Below, piece by piece: positions 6,191 through 7,605 of a DNA stretch of 7,605 nucleotides. Below the pieces are notes generated by a model that was given only the letters and a program-made list of their open reading frames with translations, was not told where the DNA came from and ran no database searches. Source of the DNA: Planctomycetota bacterium. GTDB taxonomy: Bacteria; Planctomycetota; Phycisphaerae; Phycisphaerales; UBA1924. Position 1 is the first letter of the stretch; each line of letters opens with the position of its first letter. The stretch spans positions 1 through 7,605 of the forward strand of contig JAEYNG010000009.1 of the NCBI GenBank assembly GCA_023412695.1. Direction: 5' to 3'. The position numbers were made by a program, and so were the translations under genes.

Positions 6191-6219
6191 AAAGGCCCGG
6201 CAGGTGCCGGGCCTTTCTT
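6191..6219 (+). terminator. Intrinsic terminator closing the structured RNA
   Basis: AAAGGCCCGGC (6191-6201) and GCCGGGCCTTT (6206-6216) form a perfect 11-bp stem with an AGGT loop, followed by TTTCTTATTT. It ends the structured RNA unit and sits about 100 bases before the HIT gene. Confidence 0.88.
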
Positions 6220-6281
6220 ATTTGCGGTATTACTGTCTGAGAACCGTCTCTCACACGGTCGACGGTGTACTTCGTGCCGCT

Positions 6282-6312
6282 TTGTTCAGTGGTACGGCAA
6301 GGCAGATACGCT
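6282..6312 (+). promoter_or_regulatory. Possible leaderless promoter of the HIT gene
   Basis: TTGTTC (6282-6287) and TACGCT (6307-6312) are -35-like and -10-like with a longish 19-base spacer. The -10 ends 5 bases before ATG 6318, so the transcript would start at or near the start codon, like the two GTG genes at 3656 and 3697. There is no Shine-Dalgarno before 6318. Confidence 0.35.
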
Positions 6313-6317
6313 TGAAT

Positions 6318-6926
6318 ATGTCCAAGGACCGGCAAGACCCGACGAACGCCGCACCCTCCGACCCCTCCGCCCTCCAGGCCCCGTGGCGGCAGGAATACCT
6401 CGAGACCGTCGACAAGCAGGAACGCGCGGGGGCGCTCGAGAAGCCCGGCAGCGGCAGCTTCCTCCGCGACTACTGGCTCGCCCCCGCCGATGACGCGACC
6501 AACTTCGTCATCGTGCGCACACGCCCCGCCGAGCCCGCCCGCGGCGGCATGATCCTCCTCAACCGCTACCCATACGCCGGCGGGCACCTGCTCGTCGCGC
6601 TCGGCGAGCCGCGCCCGACACTGCTCGACTATGACCCGGCCCAGCGCGCCGCCCTCTGGCGGCTCGTGGACGCCGCGAGCGACCTCGTGCAGGAAGCCCT
6701 CGCCCCGCAGGGCGTGAACATCGGCATCAACCAGGGCCGCGCCGCCGGCGCGGGCGTGCCAAGCCACCTGCACGTGCATCTTGTGCCGCGATGGGGCGGC
6801 GATGTGAACTTCATGAGCGTCGTCGGCCAGGTCCGCGTCATCCCGGTATCACTGGAGAAGATGGCGGCGCGATACCGCGAGGCATGGACGCGTATCGCCC
6901 CGCGATGGGCCGATCTGCTCGCGTGA
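6318..6926 (+). CDS. HIT-domain nucleotide hydrolase / AP4A phosphorylase-like protein
   Basis: The 202-residue cytoplasmic protein belongs to the histidine triad superfamily. Its HIT motif is complete: SHLHVHLVPRW at 149-159, i.e. His150-x-His152-x-His154-x-x, with His152 the likely nucleophile. The upstream strand MILLNRYPYAGGHLLVALGEP at about 78-98, GVNIGINQGRAAGAGVPSH at 132-150 and WGGDVNFMSVVGQVRVIP at about 159-176 are typical of the branch related to diadenosine tetraphosphate phosphorylases and hydrolases. The likely role is cleaving a phosphate link in a dinucleoside polyphosphate or similar nucleotide; the true substrate is not evident. The first roughly 60 residues before the fold contain a variable, charged stretch. 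ATG 6318 is chosen because the frame upstream to 6168 runs through the terminator and codes nothing family-like. Minor doubt concerns only the substrate. Confidence 0.92.
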   Translation: MSKDRQDPTNAAPSDPSALQAPWRQEYLETVDKQERAGALEKPGSGSFLRDYWLAPADDATNFVIVRTRPAEPARGGMILLNRYPYAGGHLLVALGEPRPTLLDYDPAQRAALWRLVDAASDLVQEALAPQGVNIGINQGRAAGAGVPSHLHVHLVPRWGGDVNFMSVVGQVRVIPVSLEKMAARYREAWTRIAPRWADLLA

Positions 6927-6939
6927 TCCGCGTGATGAA

Positions 6940-7010
6940 GCCTCGCGCAGAGTCGCGGAGCCGCAGAGACGAACCAGAATTGAAATACGCGAATCGAAGT
7001 CGCGCACAGA
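6940..7010 (+). repeat. GC-rich intergenic repeat, copy 2
   Basis: GCCTCGCGCAGAG (6940-6952) is followed by an imperfect CGCGGAGCCGCAGAG, then the AATTGAAATACG module (6978-6989) and GCGCACAG (7002-7009). The modules are those of the 4881-4945 repeat but in the other order. The 211-bp gap between the HIT and PilZ genes (6927-7137) holds this copy and an inverted one and no gene I can support. Confidence 0.55.
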
Positions 7011-7099
7011 GGAACAACGCGCGATCAATACAGGAGCGCGGGCACGCCTGTGCAATCCCCAGTCGTTCACGCATCCACGATTTGCAGTCGCCCCGCCCC

Positions 7100-7127
7100 T
7101 CTGCGCCTCAGCGTCTCTGCGCGAGGC
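7100..7127 (-). repeat. GC-rich intergenic repeat, copy 3, inverted
   Basis: Read on the minus strand it is GCCTCGCGCAGAG followed by ACGCTGAGGCGCAGAG, sharing its first 13 bases exactly with 6940-6952 and most of the rest. It lies just past the stop of the PilZ gene. With copy 2 it makes an inverted pair about 150 bases apart that could form a long hairpin between the convergent HIT and PilZ genes. Confidence 0.55.
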
Positions 7128-7137
7128 TCTCCGGCTC

Positions 7138-7497
7138 TCACGCCGCCCGACGCCGATTGAACGCCAGCCCCACGCGGTACTGCCCGCCCTCCGCGTCCGC
7201 CGGCTCGCACCGCACGCACACCGTGCCAAGCCACGGCACGCCCGACCCGTTCGGGCACACCGTCACCTGCATCCCCGGCTCTAGCGCCGAGCGCGTGATC
7301 GCGCCGATCCCGCCCTCCGAGCGGTCCACCACCTGCAGCTGCGTCAGCCCATACCGGTCGCGGCCGTTCGTGTACGTCGCCGTCAGCGTCCCGTCCGACG
7401 CCTCGCGATCGCTCGCGCGACGCTCAAGCTTCAGCGTGTCGCGGCTGGTCTCGAGCTTGACGACGGGGCGGACGCGGACGTGGGTGCTCAGGCGCAT
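7138..7497 (-). CDS. Single-domain PilZ protein, likely cyclic-di-GMP receptor
   Basis: The 119-residue protein consists almost wholly of a PilZ domain, a small barrel that binds cyclic di-GMP and passes the signal to partners in motility, polysaccharide or surface behaviour. Both binding signatures are seen: RxxxR as Arg27-ASD-Arg31 (in ERRASDREA), and DxSxxG as Asp58-R-Ser60-EG-Gly63 (VVDRSEGGIG). The usual hydrophobic strands follow, ending with YRVGLAF at 107-113 and a basic tail. There is no membrane segment. ATG 7497 has GGAG about 8 bases upstream. It converges on the HIT gene with repeats between; the partner it controls is not visible. A family-typical fold makes the assignment fairly sure; binding itself is inferred from the motifs. 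Confidence 0.87.
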   Translation of the reverse strand: MRLSTHVRVRPVVKLETSRDTLKLERRASDREASDGTLTATYTNGRDRYGLTQLQVVDRSEGGIGAITRSALEPGMQVTVCPNGSGVPWLGTVCVRCEPADAEGGQYRVGLAFNRRRAA

Positions 7498-7605
7498 CGG
7501 GGGGCTCCAACCGCCGCGCCGTGTCCCCTTCCCCGGATTCCCCCTCCCCCCGCACGCGGCAAGGTGAAATCGACGTCATCCACGCGCGCCTTGAGGGCTA
7601 TGCCG

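Larger units (their letters stand above)
5976..6219 (+). ncRNA. Candidate structured small RNA or leader of unknown class
   Basis: The unit runs from a likely start after TATAGT to an intrinsic terminator. A closing helix pairs 6021-6033 with 6170-6183 (13 bp with one bulged base; the core GGCGGCGCG against CGCGCCGCC is perfect). Within it, 6058-6063 (CTCGGG) can pair with 6134-6139 (CCCGAG). That encloses an 8-bp hairpin, 6094-6102 with 6120-6127, having one bulged C. A further hairpin pairs 6141-6149 with 6154-6162 (8 pairs including one G-U, one U-U mismatch, loop TGAG). GCCGC-CTGT-GCGGC (6177-6190) would compete with the closing helix just before the terminator. These stems were found by eye, without energy or covariation support. 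It does not match the tmRNA, RNase P, SRP or riboswitch consensus patterns I know. It could be an independent RNA, a peptide mRNA, or a leader of the HIT gene about 100 bases downstream. Confidence 0.5.

Noticed and set aside
5887..6192. Minus-strand frame of about 101 codons across the structured RNA unit
   Set aside because: No family resemblance and no ribosome site; it is antisense to a unit with a clear plus-strand Shine-Dalgarno and terminator.
7498..7605. End of another gene at the right edge
   Set aside because: One minus-strand frame stays open from the edge to a stop at 7488, and a plus-strand frame reading GEIDVIHARLEGYA is also open at the edge; the fragment is too short to choose between them.

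Overview
The window looks like chromosomal sequence from a high-GC bacterium, most plausibly a planctomycete of the Phycisphaerae type. The evidence is the strong GC bias, mostly weak or absent Shine-Dalgarno sites, GTG starts, and GC-rich 'CGCGGAGACGCGGAG'-style repeats between genes. The lineage is an inference from general character, with no marker gene behind it.

Left block (1-3656, minus strand). Three genes run leftward in the order 5-formyltetrahydrofolate cyclo-ligase, a membrane-anchored LysM/L,D-transpeptidase, and the replicative helicase dnaB. The dnaB gene runs off the left edge. After residue 259 its P-loop (ARPSMGK) is interrupted by an intein that begins with Cys260. The intein has recognisable splicing blocks, a LAGLIDADG-type endonuclease motif and, unusually, a helix-turn-helix segment of the XRE/Cro kind. 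The window ends inside the intein.

Middle (3657-5029). A 40-bp gap separates the cyclo-ligase from a divergent gene for an RNase HII/HIII-like protein. Both genes start with GTG, 5 or 6 bases after a -10-like hexamer, which suggests leaderless transcripts. The RNase H-like protein has a DEAGYG motif, a DSKKL motif and later acidic residues, plus a Lys/Ala-rich insert and a second low-complexity linker whose DNA forms an imperfect hairpin. A GC-rich repeat fills the gap to the next gene.

Lower-GC island (about 4960-6220). It holds a five-helix membrane protein on the minus strand, recalling the DUF6804 family, and then a compact plus-strand unit not explained by known genes. That unit has a -10-like box, an 11-base perfect Shine-Dalgarno, a 12-codon reading frame, a roughly 140-nt region able to fold into a closed multi-branched structure with alternative pairings, and a strong intrinsic terminator. 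This is the best candidate here for something undescribed: a structured small RNA, a peptide-encoding RNA, or a leader.

Right block (6221-7605). A HIT-family nucleotide hydrolase/phosphorylase-like gene on the plus strand has its own likely promoter. It is followed by an intergenic region with two inverted copies of the GC-rich repeat, then a minus-strand single-domain PilZ protein, a likely cyclic-di-GMP receptor. The last 108 bases cannot be assigned. Apart from the three leftward genes, the genes look like independent transcription units rather than one pathway.
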